This document shows positions 22,098-32,680 of a stretch of DNA of 64,000 nt, one piece after another. The position numbers and the translations under genes were made by a program. This stretch comes from Trifolium pratense (Eukaryota > Streptophyta > Magnoliopsida > Fabales > Fabaceae): positions 45,528,572-45,592,571 of the forward strand of contig NC_060059.1 of the NCBI RefSeq assembly GCF_020283565.1, read 5' to 3'. Position 1 is the stretch's first letter. Each line of letters starts with the position of its first letter. The notes beneath the pieces were generated by a model that was not told the origin of the DNA, did not search any database, and saw only the letters and a program-made list of their open reading frames with translations.

Positions 22098-25000
22098 ATG
22101 GCGTCAGGTTCAGACATTGGAAAAACCCTTCCTTACGCCGGTAAATGGACCACCGCCACGCTTTCTTCTTACGACGAGGATGTGGTTCCAGAACCATCGT
22201 TGCGTCTGGACTTACAAAAGTTTTGGGAAAGCCAATTAATCTTTCCTTATTCTGTTGATAATCTTGTGCATGCGTTTGGGGGACCCAAACCAAGTGATAA
22301 AAGCCGGAATTCCAAGGTTCTGTCTATTTTTCCTGTTTATAAACCTTGTGCTCCTAGGGTTTTCATTAGTGAACCCTATAATTTTAGCTACATCAAAGCG
22401 CCTAACAGGGTGTTTCGATCGGCTCCTTCTTTGAATGACCAATACCTTGGCTGGTTAGACAGGGTACAACGTGATAAAGCTGACATCTGGCAAGCCTGTG
22501 GTATTTATGACCTTATTCAACTTTCTCGGACAGGCCTTAAATACCAGCAAGAGATGATTATTGCTGCTTTACACTTCTTTGAGTCTTCCACCAACACCTT
22601 TCACTTTGAATGTGGCATGATGACTCCTACACTGCTAGATGTTGCTGCCATTACTGGCCTATCACCTCTTGGCGACACTTATGATCCTTGTAAAGCTTCC
22701 GACACCATCAAATTCGATTTTCGAAACAAGTCTTACTCCAAATACATTGTGGAAAATCGAAAGACTAGTGATGAAGTGAGTGACGAAGAGCATGTTGCTT
22801 TCTTAACCCTATGGCTATCGCAGTATGTCTTCTGCACTCAATCTCTCCAAATAGCCAAGAAATTCATCCCTATGGCCATTCAACTACATGAATGTCAGCA
22901 ATTCAACTTTGCTCGACTTGTTCTTGGATGTCTTTATGAATCCATGAGGGGTGCTTGTGAACACCTTAAGAGAACAGGCGATGGATCTACCTTTTTAGGT
23001 GCTGGCCCCTTCTGGTTGCTGCAATTGTGGTTAACTGCCACATTTCATACTGAACTTGACCTTTTCCTACCTGAGCCATACTATGAGGAATCAAGAACAC
23101 GCCAAATCGAAGGCACCAGGCTGGCAAGGATGGTTCCTAGGGAAAGAGGCCTTAGTTATGATGTGGCCTTCCAACAATACTTTAATGCTTTTCTCAGCCT
23201 GAAGAAATTCAAGCCTAGCTTTGCTCCTTTTGTGGATAGGCCACTTGGCCCCCCTTGGTTTACTCACACATTTCCTTCTCCACCAGAGTTTGAGATGGTC
23301 ACCAACAGCATTTGGAGTGCTTACTTAATGCCCACAGTCTTGTCTTGTCGAATTGGCTTGACTTCTGGAGATTTTGGGTTAGTTGGCTACTTCCCAAACC
23401 TAGTGTCTCGCCAATTTGGCTTAACTCAAATACTCCCTAAGAGCATATATTTGGAAGAGAGGGAGGTTTGCTTAGGCAAGCATGGCATGACAGAACCACA
23501 GTTTCATTCGTTCTTGAACCATTTTAATCAGCCTTCTTATGAGCTTACCCCATTCGACTTTGCTCCCTCACATGCCTGCACTAGGGAATTTTTTAACTGG
23601 TGGTCTCGACACTATGAAGGACGCCTGGTTAATAAGACTGCCCTGCTTGCTGCTATCTCTGATGGGTTTGACTCATCTATTTTGAACAAAATTAAGTCGA
23701 AGCCGAACGCCAGAGGTACTCTTTTTGCTTCGACTTTTGTTTACACAATTTTTTATCTTGCGTGCTTTTCTCTCATACATACTTCTCCAATGCAGGGAGT
23801 AAGTCGAAGGCAGGTTCTAGCAATTCTAACAAACCTCTTCCTCCACCACCAAAGGTTGAGCTAAAGGTAAGTATTTACCTTTTTGTGGCTTCTCACACTT
23901 TTGTAGTATTTCCATATTAACTTTGATATGCCCTTTCCAGATTGCCTCGCGCAAAAGGTCCCATTCGACTGAAACTCCTTCTGCTTCGAAGAAACAAAGA
24001 CCTATTCCAGCCACTTGTTCGAGTGCTCCAGATAAGGTATCCGTTTAGCCAAAGACTTCTTTTTCTTTTGTCTTGAATGTGAACTTACTGAACTGTGGCC
24101 TGTAGGATATTCTTGTTCTCTCGACCATCCTTGAGCAGACTAACACTGCCACTACTCAAAATCTCCCTCATAATGCTGAACCCATTACCGATGAGAAGAA
24201 GAAAAAGAAGAAGAAGAAGAAGAAGAAGGAACACCAATCTAACCAAGAAGGTACTCCTGAGCAAAAGTCCTCTGAAATTGAGGCACAACCTAATACTCTC
24301 GCATCACCTGAGAACCCTCCTCTAGAGCAATCAGAGAAGAAAAAGAAGAAGAAAAAGAAACACAGAAAATCTCCTGCTGCAGCTACTGTTGTCGAGGCTT
24401 CTGCTATTGCAAAAGAAACAACTCCACAGCCTGAAGCTTCTGTTACCCATCAAGCCCAAGTAAGCCATTTTCACTTCTTATTACTTCCTCAGCTCTTGAC
24501 TGTGTCACTTATTCTTTCATGGCTTCATTTATTTCAGCCACAAAATTCTGCCCAAGTTATTCCTCAAGATGAGCCTGCTCCTAGCAAAGCGGCTGAAGGG
24601 GTGATCGAAGGACCAAGTGGTACGCAGCCTGAAGGTGTGCTAGAAAAATCTCCATCTCCTCAGCCTGTCGAAACGGCCATCCTTACTGAAACCTCATCAC
24701 CACCCAAAGCTCCTGGCTCGCCTCACCGCGTTTTCGAAGATGATACCCTTAAGCCTAACAATGAAGAGGACCAACTTGATCAAGGCCTACCGCAACAAAA
24801 TCCTTTGACAAATCCTGCCCAAGTATTAACTGATAATGATCCTCCAACCAACCTTCAAGCTGACCCTGCTGCCAACATTTCCACTGAACAGAGGCCAACA
24901 GTTGATGGCGAACATTCCACTACCAATCAACCACAACCAAGTGGGTCAAACCATGAGTCCAGTTCAACCAGTGCTGACACTTTCGACTCCGATGATGGTA

Positions 25001-25845
25001 ACTCCTACATTGGTGATTCACTTGGTGAAGAGGGAACCTCTGTGTCGAAGCCACCTCCTACTGTTGTCTTGCCAGCTGAACTTGCCAAAGAGTTAAAAGA
25101 TTTAACTCCAGCAGATGCACTCAACAAGCTTTTATCAAGTCATGGCGCCTCTAGCTCCGCTGTTAAGGACACAGAGGGTAAGGAAGATGCACTTGCGCAA
25201 GAACAGTTTGAGCATGAAATCAGATTTAGGCGAGAGATTCTTAATGGGGATATGATGGGCCTGCTTGAACGTGATTCTTCTATATACTACAACATCAAAG
25301 CCCTTTTCCGCAAGCTGCAGAACCCAAGGACTAACGAAGCAATGTTCCTTCTAGTGACTCAGGCTGAAACCTTTTTAGAACAGTTCGTTAGTCAATCTCA
25401 ACTCTTAACCAGGACCAGCAACCTTCTGACATCTCTGCTTGCAACACAGCAACACCATTTCGAGCAAGCTAATAATTGCAATGCAGAAGTCACAACTATC
25501 AAAGCTGCCTCTGATGAAGCTCTCGAGCAACTTGTGGCTTGTGAAAACAATATTGCTCAATGGCAATCTGAAATCGAAGCGTTGAAGGAAAAGGTTCGAC
25601 AAGAAGAGGCTAAGATGGAAAAACTAGCTGCAGTAGCTATCGAAGCACAAAAGGTCAAGCTTGATGAGCTAGCACGTGAAGGCATCCAACATTACAGTGA
25701 TGGTCTAGCTGTTCAGAAGCGGGTTGAGCATCTTGCTAGTGATAAAGAAATGCTACAACGTAAACTGGTGTCCATTCGAACTCAGTATTACCAATTCCAA
25801 GCAGCCAATCGAAAGCCTCCTTCACCATCTCAACAACAACCTTGA
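22098..25845 (+). CDS. Antisense gene of the Tat element: plant-mobile-domain protein, 5 exons, 1148 aa
   Basis: Exons inferred from GT-AG borders that keep frame: 22098-23715, 23796-23866, 23941-24036, 24106-24459, 24538-25845 (stop TGA); the coding sum is 3447 bp. Residues about 60-540 resemble the plant mobile domain (PMD/MAIN-like), with landmarks WQACGIYDLIQLS, FFESSTNTFHFECGMMTPTL and LDVAAITGLSP. Next come a basic SKKQR segment, an 11-lysine run, a second lysine cluster, a Pro/Glu/Ser-rich stretch and a C-terminal coiled coil (about 990-1130, rich in E, A, K, Q) ending PSQQQP. The domain is known from host proteins (MAIN, MAIL1) and from extra antisense reading frames of Tat-lineage elements. 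Its function in the element is unknown; nuclear location is inferred from the basic clusters. All five exons are free of stops. Confidence 0.8.
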
Positions 25846-26217
25846 CTTTGTAAATTTTCTTTTTAGTCTTAAGTTTTTTCTCTTTTGGATGTTGTAATTG
25901 TGAATCTTTTAACACTAGCAAATGTCGAACAATTTCGGGCATGCCTTTTGAATGTATGCCCTTTTTGGCTTTTTAATGCTGCATGTTCATATATTGGCTG
26001 AGTATTTTATTCCCTTGTTGTTGTTTGTTTTCCTCTTTTTGGGTCATTATCCCAAGCCTTATTAATGGCATTTTGTAAGGAATGAAGCGAACATGTTTCC
26101 AAAGCAGTCAACATAATTAACTACACGGCTTTGGGCATTAATGCCATGGCATTTCCCTATGCAAACTGACCATGGTTGGTTGTAACTGCCTAAACATTAA
26201 CGCGTGTTAAATCCTTC
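25846..26217. other. Spacer between the two antisense genes
   Basis: Contains the 3' untranslated region of the mobile-domain gene and the upstream region of the next gene. No other feature recognised. Confidence 0.4.
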
Positions 26218-26225
26218 TATAAATA
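26218..26225 (+). promoter_or_regulatory. TATA box of the second antisense gene
   Basis: TATAAATA in the context CTTCTATAAATACTC, 76 bp before the ATG at 26294. The first antisense gene has the closely similar CTCTATAAATAG. Confidence 0.6.
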
Positions 26226-26293
26226 CTCACGCCCTGCAACTCTTTTGCTCATCACTTTACACAAACTAACGCATCAACATCTCTTAACAAAGA

Positions 26294-26644
26294 ATGGATA
26301 ACAAGAAAAATCCTTCTTCTTCCACCCCGGACTCAAACACGCCACGTCCTCTTGGAAGGGGATGAATCAAGATTCCAGCTTCCAAACCTCCATGCACTAG
26401 AATCCTTCGCCCTAGGCCGGCAACAGCTAAGGTAGTGGAAACCATCATTCTCTCTTCTGACTCTTCAAGCTCCAGTTCAAATGATGAAGATGAGGATTAC
26501 CTTGAGTTCCTCAGCACCCTAGAGCCTGACGAAGAATACCCAGGAACTCCGACTCCTTCTTCTGAGGATGAAGACTCTCAGATCTCAGAACTCTCCAATT
26601 CTGATTCAAAGGATGAAGGAGCTCAAGCTCAGGGTAAACCTTAA
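26294..26644 (+). pseudogene. Second antisense gene of the Tat element: small acidic Ser-rich protein with one stop
   Basis: Reading from ATG at 26294, a basic Ser/Pro-rich N-terminus (MDNKKNPSSSTPDSN...) meets an in-frame TGA at codon 24 (26363-26365, GGATGAATC). The same frame then runs open to TAA at 26644. The second part is very acidic and serine-rich (ILSSDSSSSSSNDEDEDY, SSEDEDSQISELS). About 116 codons in all. No known domain. If translation began at the downstream ATG (26435) a 69-residue acidic peptide would result. The position between integrase and the mobile-domain gene, and its own TATA box, suggest a real element gene recently inactivated by one base change. Function not recognised. 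Confidence 0.5.
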
Positions 26645-26788
26645 ATGGTTACCCTTCAACATTCAACCAGTTCTTGTGCTTTCTTGAATATTCTTGAATG
26701 ATTGGTTGTATTGTTGATTTTTTTTTTTTATGAATAAAAATTTATTCTTGGCATTTTCTTTTACCATTTCGCAATTTTTGTTCTTGCG

Positions 26789-27348
26789 TTATTCATTTTT
26801 TATGCATATTTCTTGCAACATTGGCTTGTATTTCTTTAAATACTTGCCATTCATGTTGACTGAACGTTTCTCAGGAGTTAACTCTTCAATCTCATAAGCT
26901 CCATTTGACAATACTTGAGAAATCTTAAATGGCCCTTCCCAATTGGGTGACCATTTTCCAAAGACTCGATCTCTTTTGTCCATGGGAAGGATAACTTTCC
27001 AAACTAAATCTCCTACGTCAAAGAGTTTGGATTTAACCCTTTTATTATATGCTTTAGCAATTCGTTCCTTTTGTCGAATCAAAGCATCCAACGCCTGTAA
27101 CCTCTCCTCCTCCACGTCTGTTAATTCATCTAACATTAAATTCCAATAATGGTCAGGAGGTAGTTCTCATTGCCTTTGCACTCGAATTGACTGCATCATT
27201 ATCTCAACAGGTAACACAGCATCATGACCATACGTTAGTCGAAAAGGTGTCGAACCTGTTGATTCCTTAGGAGAATTCCTGCATGCCCATAGGACTTGGC
27301 CCAAGGTCTTATGCCAATTTTTTGGCTTCTGAGCAACATGTTTCTTAA
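26789..27348 (-). pseudogene. Integrase C-terminal part of the Tat element
   Basis: Continues the integrase after the MULE insertion. On the minus strand it reads KKHVAQKPKNWHKTLGQVLW, STGSTPFRLTYGHDAVLPVE, then meets a TGA at 27169-27167. It goes on with LMLDELTDVEEERLQALDA and the beta-barrel end FDVGDLVWKVILPMDKRD, GKWSPNWEGPFKI and AYEIEEL, finishing at 26789. The domain would bind DNA ends. The stop and the MULE prevent expression of a full integrase. Confidence 0.85.
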
Positions 27349-27357
27349 TTAAACTAA

Positions 27358-28559
27358 GGGTAAATGATCATTTACCCCCCTGCAAAATAAGCAAATTTTC
27401 GTTTACCCCCCTATGCAGATTTTTTTTCTGTTTACCCCCCTGCAAAAAATAGATTCCCTCATTTTGCCCCCTAGGTGTACAGCAGGACATGTGACTGTGC
27501 AAATCTGCTGACGTGGCTTGTACACGTGGAAAAAATCATTTATATTTATTTTTTAAATTCCATGTCACATAATTTTTTTTTTTTTTTAAAAAATCCTACA
27601 AAAAAAAAACGAATTTTTTTTTCCCAAAATTTAAAATAAAATTTCCTACAAATAATTTTTTTCCTACTAAATAAAAAAAAAATAAAAGATTTCGTACAAA
27701 AATAACTATTTTTGCATAAATAAAAAATTAAATTTTCTTATTTTGTCCCCAAAATAAAGAATTTAACGATTTATTTTCAAATATCTTTTAATTAAAAAAA
27801 ATAGAATCTTTATTTTTGTCTGCGTAATTTAGTGCTGCAGATATAGTACAAGCTAAGGTTGCTGCACAATTTAATATCACATAAGAATTGAAGCATAATT
27901 TTGCTTAATTTTTTTTGCTGCATAATTTAATATCACATATAATTTTGGTAGAAGAGGAAAACACAAATAAAACTTCTTCTTCTATTTTTTTTTTAATTCA
28001 AAGAGATTAACAAAAAAAATAAAGTTTTGTTTTTAAAAATTAAAGATTATGTTTTTTTTTTTAATTTAAAGAGATTTGAAAATAAATCTTTAAAATATTT
28101 AATTTGGAAATAAACTTTATTTCGGAGTAAATCTTTATTTTGGGAGTAAAATAAGAAAATTCGTTTTTTTATTTTGGGAGGAATTTTTTTTTTAAATTCG
28201 TTTGTAGGAAAACAAATATAATTTTTAAAATTTTGTAGGAAAAAAAATTATTTGTAGGAATTTTTTTTTAATTTTGGGAAAAGAAAATAAGAAAATTGGT
28301 TTTTTTATTTTGTAGGAAAAAAAAATTATTTTTTATAAAAAAAAATATCTGACGTGGAATTTTTTAAAAAAATATAAATGATTTTTTCCATGTGTACAAG
28401 CCACGTCAGCAGATTTGCACAGTCACATGTCCTGCTGTACAGCCAGGGGGCAAAATGAGAGAATTTATTTTTTGCAGGGGGGTAAACAGAAAAAAAATAT
28501 GCACAGGGGGGTAAACGAAAATTTGCTTATTTTGCAGGGGGGTAAATGATCATTTACCC
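27358..28559. mobile_element. MULE with long terminal inverted repeats, inserted in the integrase
   Basis: 1202 bp, starting GGGTAAATGATCATTTACCC and ending in its inverse. About 200 bp of each arm match, with repeated 'TTTACCCCCCTGCA' words and the sequence CAGCAGGACATGTGACTGTG. The exact 9-bp duplication TTAAACTAA flanks it (27349-27357 and 28560-28568). The core is AT-rich and non-coding, so it is non-autonomous. It must be younger than the Tat insertion. Confidence 0.9.
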
Positions 28560-28568
28560 TTAAACTAA

Positions 28569-30597
28569 TTATGACCTTGTTGGCCGCTTCAACTTGGCCA
28601 TTTGCTTGAGCGTAATAAGGCGTCGAAGTCATTAGTTTAAAACCTGATTGTTCAGCAAAATCTTGCATCTTTCGACCAACAAACACTGTTCCTTGGTCTG
28701 TAGTGATCGTCTCAGGGAGCCCAAACCTATAAATAATATGGTCTTGGATAAAATTGATCACTGTTTCCTGATCCGCGTTTGTTAGGGCAACAACCTCTAT
28801 CCATTTGGTAAAATAGTCGATCCCAACTAATATATATTGTTGGTTCTTTGATGACGCAGGCCTAATCTCACCAATTAAATCTAAAGCCCAGCCTCTAAAA
28901 GGCCAAGGTTTGATAATCGAATGCAACTCGCTGGCTGGGACATGTTGTATCCCTGCGTGTTTTTGACACTCTTGACAGCCTTTCGCGTATTCTATGCAAT
29001 CCTTAAGCATGGAAGGCCAATACAAACCTTGTCGAAACAGAAGCCATTTCATTTTGTGGCCTGCTTGATGGGCGCCACAGGCCCCACTATGAGCATTTGA
29101 AATTGCTACATACGCCTCATTCTCATTGAGGCACTTTAATAAAACTCCTTCAGGTGTTTTCTTAAATAGCTCATTTCCCATGATTGTGTAACTCAAGGCT
29201 TTATACTTAACCTTTCTATCGGCTGTACCTATTGGATTTTCTATGTATTTAACAATGGGTTGCCTCCAATCATTGTCAGCCAAATTGTCAATCACGAAGA
29301 TCTCAGTCATCACTTCATCAAAGTGTGCATCTGCCATTTCTGACTCCATTTCGACACTTGGTTCATTTGCCCCCAGCTGATGGGGTGTTACCTCACATGA
29401 GATTAGTTTTTCTTTAATTTCAACTAACTCATCTAATCTTTTCCCTGTTACCTTATAGCCAGAAGCAATTTGGGCTAAATCATTTGCTTCTTGGTTCTCG
29501 ATCCGAGGCACATGTTGAATGTCACATGAATCGAATCGTTTTAGTAACGAGAAGGCAATAACAAAGTACTTCATCAAATGTTCTTGAATGCATTTGTATT
29601 CCTTTGCCAATTGTTTTATTACTAACTCAGAGTCTCCTCTGATTTTAACATGTTTTGCCCCCAAGTCTAAAAGAATCTTTAGACCTGCAATTAAAGCCTC
29701 GTACTCGGCTTCATTATTAGAGCATGTTCCATTAATCTTGTACTTAAACTTTGTTGGAATCTTTAAAGGAGAAATGATCAAGATTCCAATTCCTGTACCA
29801 TGTTTGTGCTTCGAGCCATCAAAGTATAGCACCCAAGGCTCAGATTCCACATATGTTATTGGAATTTCAACCACTGAATGATCAACAAGAAAGTCAGCCA
29901 CTATTTGACCCTTTACAGCCCTCAGAGGCTGGTAAGTCAATGAATATTCAGTTAAAGCTAAAGCCCACTTCCCAATTCGACTATGCAAGATTGGTTTTAA
30001 TAACATATGCTTAATGATATCAAAATGAGAGTAAACATAAACATGAACTGGTTTGATGTATTGTTTAAGTTTGGTACAAGAGAAATACAAACATAGACAA
30101 AGTTTTTCGATTGAACTATATCTAGTTTCAGCATCATTTAAGATTCTACTTAGATAATAAATAGCCTTTTCTACGCCATTTTCATCCTCTTGTGCGAGCA
30201 TGCTTCCAATAGTCGAATCTGATGCTGCAACATACAACTTCATTGCTTTGTTTCGAATAGGAGGCATTAAAGTTGGAGGCTTCGACAAGTATGCCTTGAT
30301 ATCATCAAATGCCTTTTGTTGTTCCGTTCCCCATTCAAATACATCACCTTTCTTGAGCCTCAGCAGTGGAGAAAAAGGTTGAGCTTTGCCACTTAGGTTT
30401 GATATAAACCTTCTCAAGAAATTGATCTTTCCTAACAAGGATTGAAGCTGTTTCTTCGTTCCTGGAGGTTTTGTCTCCATGATAGCATTTGTCTTGTTTT
30501 GGTTAATTTCTATGCCCTTTTTATGCACAACAAAGCCAAGGAAATCTCCTGCATGTACACAAAAGCGCATTTTAGTGGATTCATCTTTAATCCACAT
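28569..30597 (-). pseudogene. Tat pol: RNase H, archaeal-like RNase H and integrase (5' part)
   Basis: One open frame on the minus strand. It starts in the reverse-transcriptase thumb (GDFLGFVVHKKGIEI, LLGKINFLRRFI) and goes through a first RNase H (FEWGTEQQKAFDDIK, YYLSR, SSIEKLCLCL). The second, archaeal-like RNase H follows (WVLYFDGSKHKHGTGIGI, NNEAEYEALIAGL, RGDSELVIKQL). Then comes the integrase zinc finger (H-x-H spaced with CxxC in GCQECQ) and the catalytic core with D, D and E in WALDLIGE, TTDQGT and NGQVEAAN. The MULE interrupts it right after the catalytic glutamate. The two RNase H domains identify the Tat lineage. A one-base deletion near 30560 separates it from the reverse transcriptase frame. 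Confidence 0.85.
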
Positions 30598-31652
30598 TTT
30601 CTCATTCTTTCGAACGATTTTTTAAGATGTTCGATATGTTCATCCTGGGAGGAGGATTTCACAACAATATCATCAATATAAACCTGCATAAATATTTCAA
30701 TAAAATCATGAAAAATCAAGTTCATGGCTCTTTGGTATGTTGCTCCAGCATTTTTCAATCCAAAGGGCATCACCACCCACTCATAGGTGCCTAAAGCACC
30801 AGGGCAACGAAATGCGGTTTTTGGCACATCATCTTCATCAATAAAGATTTGATTATAACCTGAATAGCCATCTAACATACTTAAATATTCATGTCCTGCT
30901 GCTGAGTCAACTAGCATTTCGGCTACAGGCATGGAATATTCATCTTTAGGTGTAGCATTATTCAAATCCCTAAAGTCTATACAAACCCTAAGTGATCCAT
31001 TTTTCTTAATAACAGGAACAATATTAGCTAACCATTCCACATACCTGGTTGTTCGAATGAACTTGCATTTGAGCAACCTTTCAATTTCTGCTTTGATCTT
31101 TGTCATGATTTCCGGTGCAAACCTCCTTGGAAGCTGCTTTACAGGTTTCTTGTCTGGTCGAAGGGGTAGCCTATGCTCCACGAGATTTCTGCTTAGCCCA
31201 GGCATTTCGTTATAATCCCATGCAAAGCAGTCTCTGTATTTCTTAAGCAACTCGACCATTCTTTCTTTTAGGGTTGGATCAATATTGGCACTAATATAAG
31301 TTAGCCTTTTAACAGAGTCATCTCCAATATCAACTTCCTGCAAAGGATCTTGGGCTTGCATTCTTTGAATCGAACTATGTGGATCTTTTTCAAAACCCAA
31401 AGGCTCATCATCATAGATACAATCTAACCTTTGCTTTTTTCCATCATTTACCTCACTAGCCTCCAAGGCCAGTTCGTCTCTTAAGTCACCATTGGCTTCG
31501 ACAGCCATATCTTCTTGAACATTAATGGCTTCAAGGGCCATTTTGATTCTATTTTCGGCTGCGTAAGCCGTAATTCGATCCCATGCTGGGGACTCAATCA
31601 TCATACTCATCATGGTTGACCCATCCAGACACTGGTGGGTGTGCATCCTCAA
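30510..31652 (-). pseudogene. Tat pol: reverse transcriptase
   Basis: Minus-strand frame with the gypsy-type reverse-transcriptase motifs in order: PIxxxLPRRFAPE region, VCIDFRDLNNATPKDEY, GYSGYNQIFIDEDD, WVVMPFGLKNAGATYQRAMN and the catalytic VYIDDIVVKS, ending in NPLKCAF. It overlaps the protease frame by 59 bp in another frame. It leaves the correct frame near 30560, where the thumb continues in the next reading frame. In Ogre-type elements an intron can separate protease and reverse transcriptase, so the first frame change may be natural; the second looks like damage. Confidence 0.85.
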
Positions 31653-32680
31653 ACAAGGGTTTCTCTATGTCTTCCCTTTCCCAACAAAAGCCATGGGTTG
31701 GATGCAACTTAACTGAGTGGTATACATTTTTTGACACCACTTCATTTGGATCGAAGGCAGCATCTTGCTCACCACAAGGAGCAATTGAAGCCAGGTTTTT
31801 GTCGAAGTTCTGTAAAGTCACAGTGCCTGTCTCTGAAACATATGCACTTTGATCTGCTTCCACATTCTCGACTAAACCATCTTCTCTCCAGATGATTAAT
31901 CTTTGGTGCATGGTTGAAGGAACAGCTCCAACACCATGTATCCATTCTCTGCCTAATAACAGATTGTAATTAGGTTTGGCAGCTATGACCATAAACAAGG
32001 TCTTTCGAACCGTGCTACCAACACATACTTCCAATTGCACTGCCCCCAGGGAATGGCCAGTTTTTCCTTCATAGTTGGCCAACACCACATTGTGGGAATG
32101 AAGGTCTGTGTCATAGAGACCTAATTTCTTCAACATGAAGTGGGGCATGATATTCACCACAGCTCCTCCATCCACTAAGACCTTATTGATTCCCACATCA
32201 TTGACTTTTGCCCTAATGAACAAAGCCTTCAAGTGGTTCTGCATTCCCAGGTTTGGCTTTTCGAAGACAGCTTTTTGCTCTTCGACACAACCATTCTGCA
32301 TAACATAGTAACACATTGGCTTATGATCAGCCAAATTAAGGGCCTCGAAGTCCTCTTCCAACTCATTGACTTCCGTAGGCACATCATATTCTAGAGGCAG
32401 AATGGACACCACATTGACCATAACGTCGAAATCAGACCCCTCATCCAGGAGATCATCATCCTCCATGTCATCTTCACCTTCTGCCCCTCCTTGGGCATTT
32501 TCAGCTATTGGCTCTTCCAATACTATCGAAAGCCTCTCTTTTGCTGGCCTCTTGGCCATTTCAACCTTTTCAGCTTTCTGGGTCGCAACAACCTTGCCCC
32601 CAGCCTCAGCCTCTTTTGCTGTCAACTTCTGCTTCCTCTGAAACCTTCGCCACTGAGTGCGGGTCATAGGATTTTTTTCC
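31594..32680 (-). pseudogene. Tat pol: aspartic protease region
   Basis: Begins in the frame after the A7/T7 run at 32672-32678 (MTRTQWRRFQRKQKL), followed by an acidic linker and the retroviral-type protease. Its active site is the Tat-type VLVDGGAVVNIMP, then LGLYDTDL and NLLLGREWIHG. It would cleave the Gag-Pol precursor. It lies in the +1 frame relative to gag; see the gag entry for the overlap. The frame ends with a TGA at 31594. Confidence 0.8.

Noticed and set aside
21886..22239. 117-codon plus-strand frame before and over the start of the mobile-domain gene
   Set aside because: Overlaps the leader and the N-terminus of the much longer gene in another frame; no motif.
24095..24325. 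Arginine-rich plus-strand frame (RRRKRRRRRRRR)
   Set aside because: Out-of-frame reading of the AAG repeat that encodes lysines in exon 4 of the mobile-domain gene.
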